From positions 42,044-106,043 of the forward strand of contig NW_020825518.1 of NCBI RefSeq assembly GCF_003286085.1: a stretch of 64,000 bases of DNA, in the 5' to 3' direction. The stretch comes from Drosophila persimilis. Lineage: Eukaryota; Arthropoda; Insecta; Diptera; Drosophilidae. The first letter of the stretch is position 1. Each line of letters begins with the position of its first letter. The translations under genes were made by a program, and so were the position numbers. This document shows positions 51,925 through 63,766 of the stretch, piece after piece. Below the pieces are notes generated by a model that was given only the letters and a program-made list of their open reading frames with translations, was not told where the DNA came from and did not search any database.

Positions 51925-52390
51925 TAATACGAATACATATTTATATAATAAGAATATTTTATGTATTTTTCTAAAAATAATATATACATATGTACATATA
52001 TAATAAATATAACACATTTAACCACTATTTATTTTAAATGTTTCTGTTTTACTTTTGATTGGTTGAATTTCACTTCCTCTTATTACAAGAGAATCATAGG
52101 ATTCGTTTGAAACAGGTTTCTTCCACGTGAGGATTACACAAAAAGAATAAGTGGATTTCAGGTAGAATAGAGGTTGTAACCTTTCCCTCATATTATTAGA
52201 TTGACCCAGTAGGAATCGTTTGAAACAGGTTTGTGAACAGGTACTGTTGTTTTGGATATAAAAGATTAAGAAGGTGTTTGGGAGGGGCCTAAAAAGATAC
52301 CATTTAAAAAGGAAACCCTTAGTCCTGTTTCAATAGTGAAAGTGGTTAGTTCGATACAAAAAAAAAATAAATAAATAAATAAAACTTAAA

Positions 52391-53917
52391 ATGGCATCAA
52401 AAGTTCAGTGCAACATGTGTGATAAGTCCGTTGACTTTTCAGAGTTTCAATCTCATTATGAGAGATGCTCTGATTTGCGTAATAATGTAGTGTGTGACCT
52501 TTGCTCTAAGTCCATCGACTTAATAGAGTTTGATAGTCATTATGAAGCATGCTTGGGACCTAGGAATGCTTTTGAGATTCTTATGAGCAAAGGATCTAAT
52601 TCAAGTGATCTTCAAGGTCCTTCAACGTCAGGAGCTTCAAAACGGCCTCGATTGGATACTCCGATGGACCTAAGGATTATTGACTGTTCAATTTGCGGTG
52701 AAAGTTACCCTTCGTCTAGGGAAAGACGCCATATGATGTCGGACAAACATAAGAATGCAAGAGCAGCTCAACTAGAGGAAAATGAAAACGTTATTTTAAT
52801 TTCAACGGAGTCGCGATTTCCTTTAAAATCATATCGTGTTCACTCAAATAAAAGTGAACAGATTGATTTAAAAGAGTTTTTTTATGATTGCAAAAATGAT
52901 ATTATCAATTTATTGCGTCACTGCATGAGTGAGTACAGATCCATAAAATACAATTTAAAAGTATATGGATTATACGTTAAAAACACTGATGATGAAAGCT
53001 TAACAGAAACAATGAAGCATTTCATTACTCCATACAAACCAATATATGAAAACGAGCTGATTGATGATCATCTAAATGATACAATAGAAAATTTGATAAC
53101 TCTCAGCAGTGAATTCCAGGAGAAGGATTCAGGTTGGGCAATAAAGTGTTTTAAATATTTTGAACTTACCATGATAAAACTAGAGCATATCGCTGCAAAC
53201 AGGTTTATCCAAGCTCCCAAAAAAATTAAGTCACGAAATGCACTCATAAATGTAAAAAATGACGATGATTTTTGTTTCAAGTGGTGTGTTTTAGCATCAT
53301 TAGCCTATGGAACACACCTTAAAACTATATATCAAACAGCAGCATTAAAAAAAATTTCCCGAGATAAGTTAACAATACCATCATCCTATCGATGCGGAAA
53401 CATACGGCAAGACATCATTTATTATGAAGGAGTAAGATTAAATTTTTCCGGAATTGAGTTTCCAATAACAAGCAAAGGAATCAAGCGATTCGAATCAGCA
53501 AATGAGGATTTTAGCATCAATGTTTATGAAGTCGATGAGAATGGAAAAAACGTTGTGGGACCCACAGTGAGGACTAAGAAAATTCGGACTCACCACATAA
53601 ACTTGCTTGGAATTAATAGTGATAATATGCAAATGATGCATTATGCATATATAACGTGCATGAGAAAATTATGTTATTCACAACATAGTAAATCCCATAA
53701 TACGGCATATTTTTGCGAGAACTGCTTGCAATTTTATAGTACAACAAATACTATACATGACACTAAAGAGTGTGGAAAAGTTGCTGCTTTGTATCCTGAA
53801 CCTAATACCAAAACTGTATTCAAAAGTTTTTCTAAAAAACTATCTCCACCAGTAGTAATTTATGCTGACATCGAAGCAGTTTTGGAAAATTACGATAATT
53901 ATAATTATAAATTATAA
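52391..53917 (+). pseudogene. POLB: Polymerase B N-terminal part, Polinton B
   Basis: Same as 5691-7217: three zinc-finger-like units, ExoI YADIEAVLE, and the same frame break in the AT run at about 53910. TATA box at 52257-52264. Confidence 0.85.
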
Positions 53918-54629
53918 ATCTTAATGATCCATCAAAATCATCAACTACTATGGCACAGAGGCATACAGCATGTGCAGCATCATTTTATATTGTACATAAA
54001 TACAATGAACATCTAAATGAGATGTGGACATACGAAGGTAAATATTTTAACATTCCAGCAAAGGCAATAAACTCATAAACATTATGATTTCGTTATTTCA
54101 GGACCGGATTGTATCCAAAAATTTTGTCAAGCACTTAGGATGAAAACCGATGGACTTTATGAGAAGTACTGGAAGTCCTATAAAAAACCAATCTATCAGT
54201 TTAACATTTGGGATGAGGATTACCAGGAACACGGTGAATGCTATGCCTGCGAGAAACAAATTTTTGATGATGATCGAGAAAAATTCTTTGATCAGTTTAC
54301 AGGACAATATGTAGGTCCTATTCAGGTCCTATTTCCTGTGTAAACAGACATTTAGATTAAGCGATCCCTTTTTCCCGGTAGTTTTTCATAACTTATCTCG
54401 TTATGATATACATTTATTTGTTACGTCAATAAAAGATGAACTAAGACCCATTCCTTGCAATAAAGAGTTATATATTGCGTTAACTCAAATTTGTAAGCTC
54501 GATGAATCTTATCTTCATCAATATAAAATTAGATATATAGATTCAAATAGATTTTTAAATTCAAGCTTAGAAAAACTCGCTAGTTATATGAACATAGCGA
54601 ATTTTAAAATTTTGAGAAGTAAATATTGA
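53918..54629 (+). pseudogene. POLB: Polymerase B middle part, Polinton B
   Basis: Same lesions as copy A: intron 54038-54101, frame change near 54315-54340, TGA at 54627-54629. Shared lesions date before the duplication. Confidence 0.75.
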
Positions 54630-54647
54630 AATATTGAAAAATTTGAT

Positions 54648-56339
54648 ATGCTACGACGAAAGGGAGTATTTCCCTATGATTATTTGGATAGTTTTGAAAA
54701 ATTTGATGAATCCCTGCTTCCTTCGCGAGATAATTTTTATAATTCACTGAATGATGAGGAATGTAGTGTTGAAGACTACAACTTTGTCCAGAAGGTTTGG
54801 AACGCATTTAATTGCAAATCTATTAGAGATTATTTAAAATTATATTTGGAAAGCGATGTTTTAATTCTTGCTGATGTATTTGAGAATTTTAGGAGTCTTT
54901 GTTCCCGAGTGTACAGGTTAGACCCCATTAATTATGTTACTGCTCCTTCAGTTTCATGGGATGCAATGTTAAAATACACAAGAGTAGAATTAGAACTTGT
55001 TAGTGATCCTGACATTTATAATTTTTTAAAAACTGCTGTTCGTGGAGGATTGACCCAATGCACTCAACGGATTGCAACAGCAAATAACAAATATTTAAAT
55101 AATAAATTTAAGCCTACCGAACCCATAAATTTCCTTTCATATATTGACGCCAACAACTTATATGGATGGGCTATGAGTCAACCCCTTCCATTTTCTAATT
55201 TTAAATTTCTAAGTAACGATGAAATTTCATCTTTCAACGTTCTTAGCATATCGGCATCTAGTGATGTTGGATATATTTTAGAAGTAGATTTGCGATATCC
55301 TGATGATATTCATAATAAGCATAATAGTTTACCTTTTTGCCCCGAAAATAAGATTCCACCAGGAGGAAAGCAGACAAAACTAATAGCTGACTTAAGTGAT
55401 AAAAAGAACTATATAATTCATTTGAAGCAGCTACAGTTATGTATAGAGCAAGGTATGATTTTAGAAAAAATATCTAGAGTTTTATCATTTAATCAGTCCT
55501 GTTGGCTGAAACCATATATTGACCTCAATACATCTCTTAGAAAATTAGCTAGCAATGACTTTGAGATAAACTTTTACAAATTAATGGTTAATGCCGTTTA
55601 CGGTAAAACAATGGAGAATGTAGAAAAACGTCGTGAGGTTGCATTAGTTAAGCATTATGAGTCAAGACAAAACTCAGCAGGGTTTAGACAACGCATAGCA
55701 AGACATAATTTCCACAGTGTTGAAATCTTTGGAGATAATTTGGCTGCCATTGAATCAACTAAGTCCCGAATTTTTTATGATAAGCCCATATACATTGGAG
55801 TTAGTGTACTAGAACTTTCAAAATGGTTAATGTATGACTATTTCTATAATTTTCATTCTGTAAAATGTCCATCATCAAAAATACTCTATATGGATACAGA
55901 TTCATTTATTATATCATCAGAAGAAGATTTTTATGATTTAATTAAATTCAATCCTAATCGCTTTGATACATCCAATTACCTAGCCTCAAACAGATTCGGT
56001 ATCAATCTCGCTAATAACAAAGAGCTTGGATTAATGAAAGACGAAAATGCAGGAAAAATAATGACGTCGTTTGCAGGCGTAAAAAAGTCAGTAGTTAAAC
56101 GATTAACTCATACTCATTATATTGAATGCATTAAACATAAAAAAACTTATTATGGACAACAGAGAGTTATTAGAAGTAGAGGTCATAAAATTTATACTGA
56201 AATTGTAAATAAGATAAGTCTAAATTATAATGATGACAAAAGATTTATATTACCTGATAATATTTCAACATTAGCTCATAATCACTATGAAATTAAAAAT
56301 ATTTTAGGTGCTAGTAATAATACACAAAATATGGTATAA
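54648..56339 (+). pseudogene. POLB: Polymerase B catalytic part, Polinton B
   Basis: 563 codons identical to 7948-9639, with motifs A, B and C (YMDTDSF) intact. Confidence 0.88.
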
Positions 56340-56453
56340 GTAAATTTAACATTATATTATTATTATTTTTAATTTGTGTATAATTAAAACTATATTTCAA
56401 TGTAAAAAATACACAAAAATAAATTAAATCTGATAAATATTTTGCGTGCTTAA

Positions 56454-57377
56454 TTATTTTAATATACTCTTTTTATCTATCCATGAATTGTGTGTTTCAT
56501 CGAAACCTAACCATTTAACAAAAACTTGTTCTTTTTTCCTTCTAAGTATTTTTTCCACTAAGAAAGCATTTTCATCTTTAACTTTTTGGAGTTCTTGATC
56601 ATAAAATGAGCCTTTGATCATTTCCCCCTTATAGTCCTCCAGCTCATATGTTACAGGATTAGTAGACTTTACTTTTAAAATTTTAAAAACTTCGGCTGTC
56701 CAGTTTGGATCATAGCCCTTTGTAAAAATACCTTTATATTTACTTATTCTAACAGGATCACCAATGGAAAACTTGTGTTTAGGAAATACCTTACAAATAT
56801 TATAAGCTGTTTTCAAAATAAACTCTTCATTTTGTTTGTTTACATCTATAGGCCTCATTTTTATAGTACGGTGATATGAATTATTATAATCTTTTAGTAA
56901 GTCATGCAAGATATAAATCCACGTATGATTACCCTGCATACTAAAGATTTTCCACATACGATTTTTTAATGTTCTATTAAAACGTTCACAAATAGATGCT
57001 TTAAGGTGTGTATATGTATGGTAATGGTTAATGTTATTCTTTTTCATTAACTCTCCGAAGGCTACATTAAAAAACTCCTTTCCTTGATCAGATTGAATAT
57101 TTTTAGGTTTATGTTTAGATATTTTTAATATTTTCTTCAATGCTGATAAAACATCTAAAGCTGTTTTAGACTTAACGGGAACTGCATATGCAAACTTCGA
57201 GAACGTGTCAATTACTGTCAGCAAGTACCTATATCCTTTGTTTTCCTTATAAAAGGGTATCATTTCAACTAAATCGATTTGCCACGTGTCATTAATTCCC
57301 TTTTGTACGAATTTACGACGAATAAAATTTCTTCTAGCAGGCTTATGTATTTCATTAACAACTTGTTGCTTACTCAT
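56454..57377 (-). CDS. INT: Polinton integrase with chromodomain, copy B
   Basis: 307 aa identical to 9754-10677, with Asp35, Asp97, Glu131 and the C-terminal chromodomain. Confidence 0.93.
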   Translation of the reverse strand: MSKQQVVNEIHKPARRNFIRRKFVQKGINDTWQIDLVEMIPFYKENKGYRYLLTVIDTFSKFAYAVPVKSKTALDVLSALKKILKISKHKPKNIQSDQGKEFFNVAFGELMKKNNINHYHTYTHLKASICERFNRTLKNRMWKIFSMQGNHTWIYILHDLLKDYNNSYHRTIKMRPIDVNKQNEEFILKTAYNICKVFPKHKFSIGDPVRISKYKGIFTKGYDPNWTAEVFKILKVKSTNPVTYELEDYKGEMIKGSFYDQELQKVKDENAFLVEKILRRKKEQVFVKWLGFDETHNSWIDKKSILK

Positions 57378-57392
57378 TTTTAATATAATTTT

Positions 57393-58080
57393 TTATTTTC
57401 TATTGTTATGTTGGGATGATTGCTTATTTAAAAGTGTTTGCTTATACTCAAGAACATCGCGTTTTATTTGATTACACATTTTTTTGGAAATTTCAAAGCA
57501 TAAACGGGTTAAATCTATTTGCACATTTCTATCATAAGTACCGTCTAAATCAGCTAGTTGAACATCAAATTTTTGTAAGGCTGCACACTTAGGAATAATA
57601 TTATTATAGTAGAGGTATATAATTTGTTGCTTAAGTATCGTATTCCAACATAAAAATGTGGTAAAAAAAATGCCTAATCTTAAAAACGATCTCCTGGACT
57701 CACTATCAAATTCAATTTTATTTCCAAACTGATTTATTATAAACACATACTGCTTATCTGATTTTCGAAATCTAAAATTACACTTAATTGTGGGTAATAA
57801 TGGATGGTCTATAATTGTATCAGGCATCAAAAATCATACTGATCAAGTTTCAATTGGATATACTCTTTGTATGTAACCAATTGCATCCATTCATCTTTAT
57901 CTAAACCGACGAAATTGTTTTTGCTTTGCTGCATCCATATCATTGGAGTGAATTTTCTTGTAGTTGAAAAACCGCATTTAAGTTTTAAATTATGTACTAC
58001 ATAATATTCGAGACCGAAAATGACTTCGTGATCCTGCTTCTTTCTAGTGGACCTAATTCTTTTGATTGAAGCGTGTCCAT
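57393..58080 (-). pseudogene. Unknown 229-aa protein, frameshifted in copy B
   Basis: Counterpart of 10693-11382. Two 1-bp deletions, one A near 57830 (5 instead of 6) and one T near 58060 (4 instead of 5), leave only a 145-codon C-terminal frame (57393-57830). Both are in homopolymers, so assembly error is possible. Confidence 0.7.
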
Positions 58081-58188
58081 TTGGGTTGAATGCTTTTGTA
58101 AAACTAAGAACTCTTACTAAATTGGGCTGTATATAAAGGAGATAGGCATCAACAACTCATTCAGTTTCTTACAAAATCTCAAACCAAC
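58081..58188 (+). promoter_or_regulatory. Divergent promoter, copy B
   Basis: Same TATAAAG and TCAGTTT initiator with 31-bp spacing as at 11434-11469. Confidence 0.6.
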
Positions 58189-58703
58189 ATGAACACAATC
58201 GACAGGAATTCAAGCGTTATAGTTGATTTTCAATATGTCTTTGGAAATAATAAACAACTTTTTATTAAGGAATTGGCGTTTATGCAAACCGGAACAGTAA
58301 CACCAAACTTCTTTCATTTCAAACCACCATATCATCTGAATGAATTGGATAATGAAATGATTAAACAACAAAATATTAATCGTCAAACCATAAATGGATT
58401 GGAATGGTCAGATGGTGAAATATCATATTTAAGTTTAGGTGAAATACTTTCACCACTAAATAGATTTAGCACCGTTATTGTACGAGGTGAAATTAAAAAA
58501 AAGTTTTATCTAAGTATTTAACAAATAATATTATTGATATCGATATTGGAAAAAGTCTCACATTTTATCCAAATTTTTTTACAAACTGTAGAATCCACAA
58601 AAAAATTCCTCTTAGATGTGCTCTAAATAATTTATTTAAGCTATTTGTTATCTTGGAAAATTCTAACTACGCTATCTACTGTAATGGTGACTCATATGTT
58701 TAG
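58189..58703 (+). pseudogene. Unknown 171-aa protein, frameshifted in copy B
   Basis: Counterpart of 11491-12006. One T is missing after AAAAAAAAG near 58506, so the frame stops at 58521 after 110 residues; the rest of the coding sequence is present to 58703. Confidence 0.7.
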
Positions 58704-58747
58704 ATTTTCAGTTTATATTCAGCACTTGTAGTAACTAGTTGTTTAAA

Positions 58748-58888
58748 ATGGATTCATTTAAGCGTTTGTTTGAAAAGGATCCTCACAAAAGCGGATACAC
58801 ACAAGTTGTTTATTGTAATTATTGCGGCTCTGATACTCACTTAGAAAAAAACTGCCCCAAAAAGCGCGATCAGGAGACGCGTAATTAG
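58748..58888 (+). CDS. 46-aa zinc-knuckle protein, copy B
   Basis: Identical to 12051-12191 (CCHC at residues 23-36). Confidence 0.6.
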   Translation: MDSFKRLFEKDPHKSGYTQVVYCNYCGSDTHLEKNCPKKRDQETRN

Positions 58889-58947
58889 AATATCTTAGAT
58901 GTTAGAAAACATTTATAAAATATTAATAAATAAAACATAGCCCAAAA

Positions 58948-59634
58948 ATGTTTAAGCAATTTATACATCCTTTTACAATGCTTATTTGCGGTCCTTCAGG
59001 ATCTGGTAAGACAACGTTTTTAGAAAATTTAATAAACAAAAGAAATGATTTGCTGAGCATTTCAATTAATCGAATAATTTGGTGTTATGGAGAGGAGCAT
59101 GCTAAGCCAAATTTTAATACCATCGAATACTATAAAGGAGTTCCCGAAACAATTGAAAATGAAAATCATGATCCTATTCTTTTAATACTAGATGACTTAA
59201 TGATGGGTGCATTTAATAAAAATGTCTGTGAGCTATTTACAAAAGGATCACACCACAGGAATTTATCCGTAATAGTGGTTACACAAAATATATTTCATAA
59301 ATCATCACATACTCGAGATATTTCACTAAACACAAAATACATCGTTGCGTTCAAAAATCCTAGGGATAAGCTACAATTTCAATGCTTAGCAAGACAAATT
59401 TATCCTGAAAATTCTCAGGAGCTCTTCAGAATATATAAGGAGGTGACAGATGAACCACATGGTTATTTACTTATTGATCTTACTCAGGGAATAAATGATC
59501 TCCTTAGATTTCGTACACATATTTTTAATTCTGAGTATACAGTTTGCTTTTCAGATGAAAATGGTTTACAAAAAGAATCTAAATCGACTGAAAGCGAACA
59601 AACATTTATTGTATGTGCTCAAAAGGGCAAATAA
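58948..59634 (+). CDS. ATP: Packaging ATPase, copy B
   Basis: Identical to 12251-12937; Walker A GPSGSGKT and Walker B ILLILDD. Confidence 0.93.
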   Translation: MFKQFIHPFTMLICGPSGSGKTTFLENLINKRNDLLSISINRIIWCYGEEHAKPNFNTIEYYKGVPETIENENHDPILLILDDLMMGAFNKNVCELFTKGSHHRNLSVIVVTQNIFHKSSHTRDISLNTKYIVAFKNPRDKLQFQCLARQIYPENSQELFRIYKEVTDEPHGYLLIDLTQGINDLLRFRTHIFNSEYTVCFSDENGLQKESKSTESEQTFIVCAQKGK

Positions 59635-59908
59635 TAAACTTCGAAATGCAATTATAAGTAATTGTGACATTGAGTTAGTAAAAGCATTAGTGGAGATAGT
59701 GTTGAATACTCTGCGAGGAAATCATAAGATATCAAAAAAGCAACTATATGCTCTAAAAAAGTATAAAAATGTATTACGTCTTATTTCATGTCCAAAACGG
59801 TCAATAAATTCTAAGAGAAAAGTTCTCATCCAAAAAGGAGGATTTTTACCTGTTTTAATAAGTTCATTGCTTTCGGGGATTTTTGGAAAAATATTGAACA
59901 ATGCTTAA
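59555..59908 (+). CDS. Small basic protein with hydrophobic tail, copy B
   Basis: Identical to 12858-13211, overlapping the ATPase end and the next start. Confidence 0.62.
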   Translation: MKMVYKKNLNRLKANKHLLYVLKRANNKLRNAIISNCDIELVKALVEIVLNTLRGNHKISKKQLYALKKYKNVLRLISCPKRSINSKRKVLIQKGGFLPVLISSLLSGIFGKILNNA

Positions 59909-60587
59909 AAATAAGCATCAATTAACCAAAGTTATTTTAATGCATCCGAATGCATATCAAAAATTGGTAAATAATGCCCAGAAAAACGATTTAATAAATA
60001 TAACGTTTTTGCCTATTTTAAATGATAAAAAAACTAGCGACTTTAATAAATGGATTAAAATACGTCAAGAATTGTGTTACTATCAAAATAAAAAAAGAAA
60101 TAAGACAATGGATATACGAACTACGCAGAACAAACGACTTTCATCACCTCAAAGCATTGGAATACAAACACAAGACGAGTCAGTTTGGTTAGATGTAAAA
60201 CCTAACACTTCCATTCTTAACAATAAAAATAATGAGTCCTCAAAAAAGGAACTCTCTATCACAAATGAGTTCTCTGATTTACCTAACGACATCGATGATG
60301 AAGATTTTCTGACCGAAAAATCTTTCAACTCAAAACCTAATAAGCGTAAAGTTGAGGATACCTCATTTTTAGACACTCAAGCATCAAAAAAATCAGCATT
60401 GACTAAAGTGAAGCTTACTGATAAACAGCGAAAGCTAAGAGTAAAACTTAAGAGGTATAAAAGTGAATCAAATCCATTTCAAGACTTGAAATACGTAAGT
60501 GGACGAGAAAAGTTGATGAGGGCTGTTAGAAACAGTAAGGCCGTGCAAATTGGAAAGAACAAAATTAATTGGTTATCCTATAATTAA
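59901..60587 (+). CDS. Unknown 228-aa basic protein, copy B
   Basis: Identical to 13204-13890. Confidence 0.65.
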   Translation: MLKNKHQLTKVILMHPNAYQKLVNNAQKNDLINITFLPILNDKKTSDFNKWIKIRQELCYYQNKKRNKTMDIRTTQNKRLSSPQSIGIQTQDESVWLDVKPNTSILNNKNNESSKKELSITNEFSDLPNDIDDEDFLTEKSFNSKPNKRKVEDTSFLDTQASKKSALTKVKLTDKQRKLRVKLKRYKSESNPFQDLKYVSGREKLMRAVRNSKAVQIGKNKINWLSYN

Positions 60588-60614
60588 TAAACTGCAAAGA
60601 ACGTAGAACTAAAA

Positions 60615-61166
60615 ATGGTAAATGTAACAGAGTTTTTCGTGACATTACTTAGTAATGATTCGTTAAATGTATATCATGATAACGTTAAGTGTGCATTTAC
60701 AAACATTGTAAATATTCCTGAAAACATGAACGATGACTGGGAAGTAGGAATTACAGACTTATATCTAAATAAATGTATAAAAAGCAGGCCTGAGAATACC
60801 TCAATCGCATCTGAAGAAACAACAGAATTCGTTATTAGCTTAGTAAATGGAGAAACATTTCGATATGAAAATGAGTCAATAGAGTCTGAACAGTTTCAAA
60901 ATGGTTTGATTTTTGTTTACACTGACATTATCAAACCAAGATGTGTTGGAAATAAAAGACCTCGATGTCTTCGAGTATTACATTATAATGGAAAAGAGCA
61001 ACTTATACAATTCAACAATATTGAATATTATCCCATTGAAATATGGTCTCCAAAAGAAATTTCGATCTTAATTACCGATTCCAAAGGGTATAAAGTACCA
61101 TTTGAATCTTCAGCAATTCCAATTTTTGTTACCCTTCACTTTAAAAAACGAAAAGAAATGCTATAA
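60615..61166 (+). CDS. Minor capsid (penton-like) protein, copy B
   Basis: Identical to 13918-14469. Confidence 0.82.
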   Translation: MVNVTEFFVTLLSNDSLNVYHDNVKCAFTNIVNIPENMNDDWEVGITDLYLNKCIKSRPENTSIASEETTEFVISLVNGETFRYENESIESEQFQNGLIFVYTDIIKPRCVGNKRPRCLRVLHYNGKEQLIQFNNIEYYPIEIWSPKEISILITDSKGYKVPFESSAIPIFVTLHFKKRKEML

Positions 61167-61212
61167 ATAATACTGTAAAGATGGAAATTTATTCAGAGTA
61201 GAAATAACCATC

Positions 61213-61683
61213 ATGACGAAATCTTATCAACAATATTATTTAAATCAGTGTGGAGGAGGGTTGAATCATATAGGAAGTCTTTATGTTTCACCCAGAGTTA
61301 TCCAACAAGGTAGAGGAATTGGGAACTTTTTTAGTGGTCTTTTTAATTACATAAAACCACTATTCCTTTCGGGGATAAACGCTATTAAAAACCAAGCTAC
61401 TGAGACTGGAAAGGCAGTAATAAATGAGTTTGGTCGAAAACCTTTAAGAACTATTATCCAAGAACAAAGTAAAATTGCTTTGCAAAACCTGTCAAATAAA
61501 GCCATTAATAAGTTAACCCGATTCCAGAATGGGGCAGGTAAAAAGAATAAAAAGAGAAGGTCTAGGAAAAAACTATCTCATTTATCATCTAAAGAAGGAA
61601 GCAAACATACGCAGTCGAGAACCAAAAAAAAAAAATCAACAAAGAAATTAACTATAAGAGACATTTTTTCTAAATCAAAATGA
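61213..61683 (+). CDS. pVI-like protein, copy B (probably native form)
   Basis: 156 aa. With 12 A in the homopolymer near 61624-61635 the frame ends TIRDIFSKSK and its stop overlaps the major capsid ATG at 61680, a compact arrangement. Copy A has 13 A and another C-terminus. Confidence 0.77.
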   Translation: MTKSYQQYYLNQCGGGLNHIGSLYVSPRVIQQGRGIGNFFSGLFNYIKPLFLSGINAIKNQATETGKAVINEFGRKPLRTIIQEQSKIALQNLSNKAINKLTRFQNGAGKKNKKRRSRKKLSHLSSKEGSKHTQSRTKKKKSTKKLTIRDIFSKSK

Positions 61684-62972
61684 CCACCCATATTGAATGT
61701 ATGAAAAGCGAATTGGATCTCTTTGAGCCACATCCTACACAAAGCTCTATTCTGAGAACAGAAGAAGTTTCATATAACCCCATAGCTTCGTTGGACAGTG
61801 CTTCTTCAATTGAATTCGTTTGCTTAGGAAATGGGGAAACATATCGAGACCTATCAAGTGTTTACTTAAGACTTGTTGTGCAACTAAGAAAAAGTGATAA
61901 TACCAACATTGAAGGAAACGATGTTGGAGTAGTGAATAATATTTTGCATTCAATGTTTAGAAGTTCGTCCGTATATTTAAATAATATTTTGGTTTCTCAG
62001 AGTGATAATAACTATCATTATAGATCGTATTTGCAAACGATTTTAAACTATGGCAGTGATGCCAGTGAAAGTCACTTAGCCACTCAAGGCTATTATCCTA
62101 ATTATGGTAAATTATTATCTGGTAGATACGTTAACACCGATGGATCCATTATGCTCAAAAATATTTTTCAAAACAGTAATAAGGTTGAACTATTCGGAAA
62201 AGTTCATGGAGATATATTTAATCAACCAAAACTGCTTATAAATAATGTAGATTTGAGGATTACTTTTAACATTGAAAAAACAGCATTTTATTTAATGGAA
62301 TCTGAAACTGAATCAAATCTTAAAATATTGGAGGCCCAACTATTCATGAACCACATAACTATTAATCCGAGCATTTTATTGGCTCATCATCATGTTTTAC
62401 AAACTAAAAATGCCATTTATCCATACAGCAAAGTTCAAGTAAAATCATTTACAATATATCCTGGAAATAATACATTATCAATTGACAATGCAGTTATTGG
62501 ACAGCTTCCCAATTTTTTGGTTTTTTGCATGGTAAAAAACAAATCATATTCTGGAAATCGGGCATTAAACCCCTTCCATTTTGAACATTTTAAAATTCAA
62601 CGCTTTAATCTATTGGTTAATGGAGTACAAGTACCATCGCAGGCACTTGAGTTTGATTTCTCGAACTCTGAAAATGCTCAAAGCTCTAGAGGATATAATA
62701 TGCTATTCAGATCAAGTGGAATAAAACATTATGATCGAGGCTTACAAATTACAAAGGAAATGTTTGATAAAAATAGTTTTATATTAGCATTTGACCTAAC
62801 AGCAGACCATCACAATTCAACTGTATGCTCAAATTTAATATCACAAGGAGCCATCCGAATTGAAGGACGATTTTCGGAGCCTCTTACAGAAGCAGTTACT
62901 TGTCTGGTATACTGTGAATATGACTCAATGATTGATATTGATAAACATAGAAATATTCGTGTACTATTGTAA
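61680..62972 (+). CDS. Major capsid protein, copy B
   Basis: 430 aa identical to 14984-16276. Confidence 0.88.
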   Translation: MTTHIECMKSELDLFEPHPTQSSILRTEEVSYNPIASLDSASSIEFVCLGNGETYRDLSSVYLRLVVQLRKSDNTNIEGNDVGVVNNILHSMFRSSSVYLNNILVSQSDNNYHYRSYLQTILNYGSDASESHLATQGYYPNYGKLLSGRYVNTDGSIMLKNIFQNSNKVELFGKVHGDIFNQPKLLINNVDLRITFNIEKTAFYLMESETESNLKILEAQLFMNHITINPSILLAHHHVLQTKNAIYPYSKVQVKSFTIYPGNNTLSIDNAVIGQLPNFLVFCMVKNKSYSGNRALNPFHFEHFKIQRFNLLVNGVQVPSQALEFDFSNSENAQSSRGYNMLFRSSGIKHYDRGLQITKEMFDKNSFILAFDLTADHHNSTVCSNLISQGAIRIEGRFSEPLTEAVTCLVYCEYDSMIDIDKHRNIRVLL

Positions 62973-62974
62973 AA

Positions 62975-63433
62975 ATGAATACATTACAAATCGATAAGTT
63001 GCTTTCCAAGCATTCAAAAACAAAAAGAATTTTTAAAGGAGTTTATCCCTCTGATCAGCTGCCTCAAGTAATTTCGAAATATCCTGCTTTAATAATAGCA
63101 AACACAGATTCTTCAAGCTATTCAGGAACTCATTGGGTTGCTTTTTACTTTGAAAACAAATATTCAGCCGAATTTTTTGATTCATATGGTCAATATCCTC
63201 AAAATAAAGAATTTTTAAAAATATTAAGGAAAAATTCCATAAAGTTTACATTTAATAAACAACCACTGCAAGGTTATTTTTCAAATACATGCGGTCATTA
63301 CTGTATCCTATATGGAATATTTAAAAGCAGCAAAAAAACATTAAATTGTTTTTTAAAACAATTTAAGAGAAATGATTTTAACTATAATGATAAGTTAATA
63401 ATAAAAATGTTTAAGAAAATTCGTTTAAAATAA
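62975..63433 (+). CDS. PRO: Adenain/Ulp1-like protease, copy B
   Basis: 152 aa identical to 16279-16737, with His53, Asp69, Gln99 and Cys106. Confidence 0.9.
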   Translation: MNTLQIDKLLSKHSKTKRIFKGVYPSDQLPQVISKYPALIIANTDSSSYSGTHWVAFYFENKYSAEFFDSYGQYPQNKEFLKILRKNSIKFTFNKQPLQGYFSNTCGHYCILYGIFKSSKKTLNCFLKQFKRNDFNYNDKLIIKMFKKIRLK

Positions 63434-63466
63434 AACACAATATTATTTCAGAGACATTTAAGATGT

Positions 63467-63766
63467 TTATTGAATTTTTGAGCTGGGATACATTCTTTTA
63501 TTTAAGTTATAGTACTTTAACATTAGGTCTATAGCTTCTGCTTTCTTATTTGGTAGGGTATGACACAGACATGTGTCAGGTCCGTCCGTTGCATCGTCAT
63601 CACTCCAGGGGCATAGCTTATAATGAAAGCCAAACTTGGAGTACTGAAGCTCCTTTTCCTCCAGATCTTCCAAAATGCTCATCAAAATTTCAAGAATTTG
63701 TACGTGCTCCTCGAAGATCATCTCCTCGAATTGCATTAAAAAAAGTTTTATTTGTTTGGCATGCAT
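63467..63766 (-). CDS. Unknown 99-aa protein, copy B
   Basis: Same protein as 16771-17070 at the amino-acid level, despite a base difference near 63569. Confidence 0.55.
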   Translation of the reverse strand: MHAKQIKLFLMQFEEMIFEEHVQILEILMSILEDLEEKELQYSKFGFHYKLCPWSDDDATDGPDTCLCHTLPNKKAEAIDLMLKYYNLNKRMYPSSKIQ

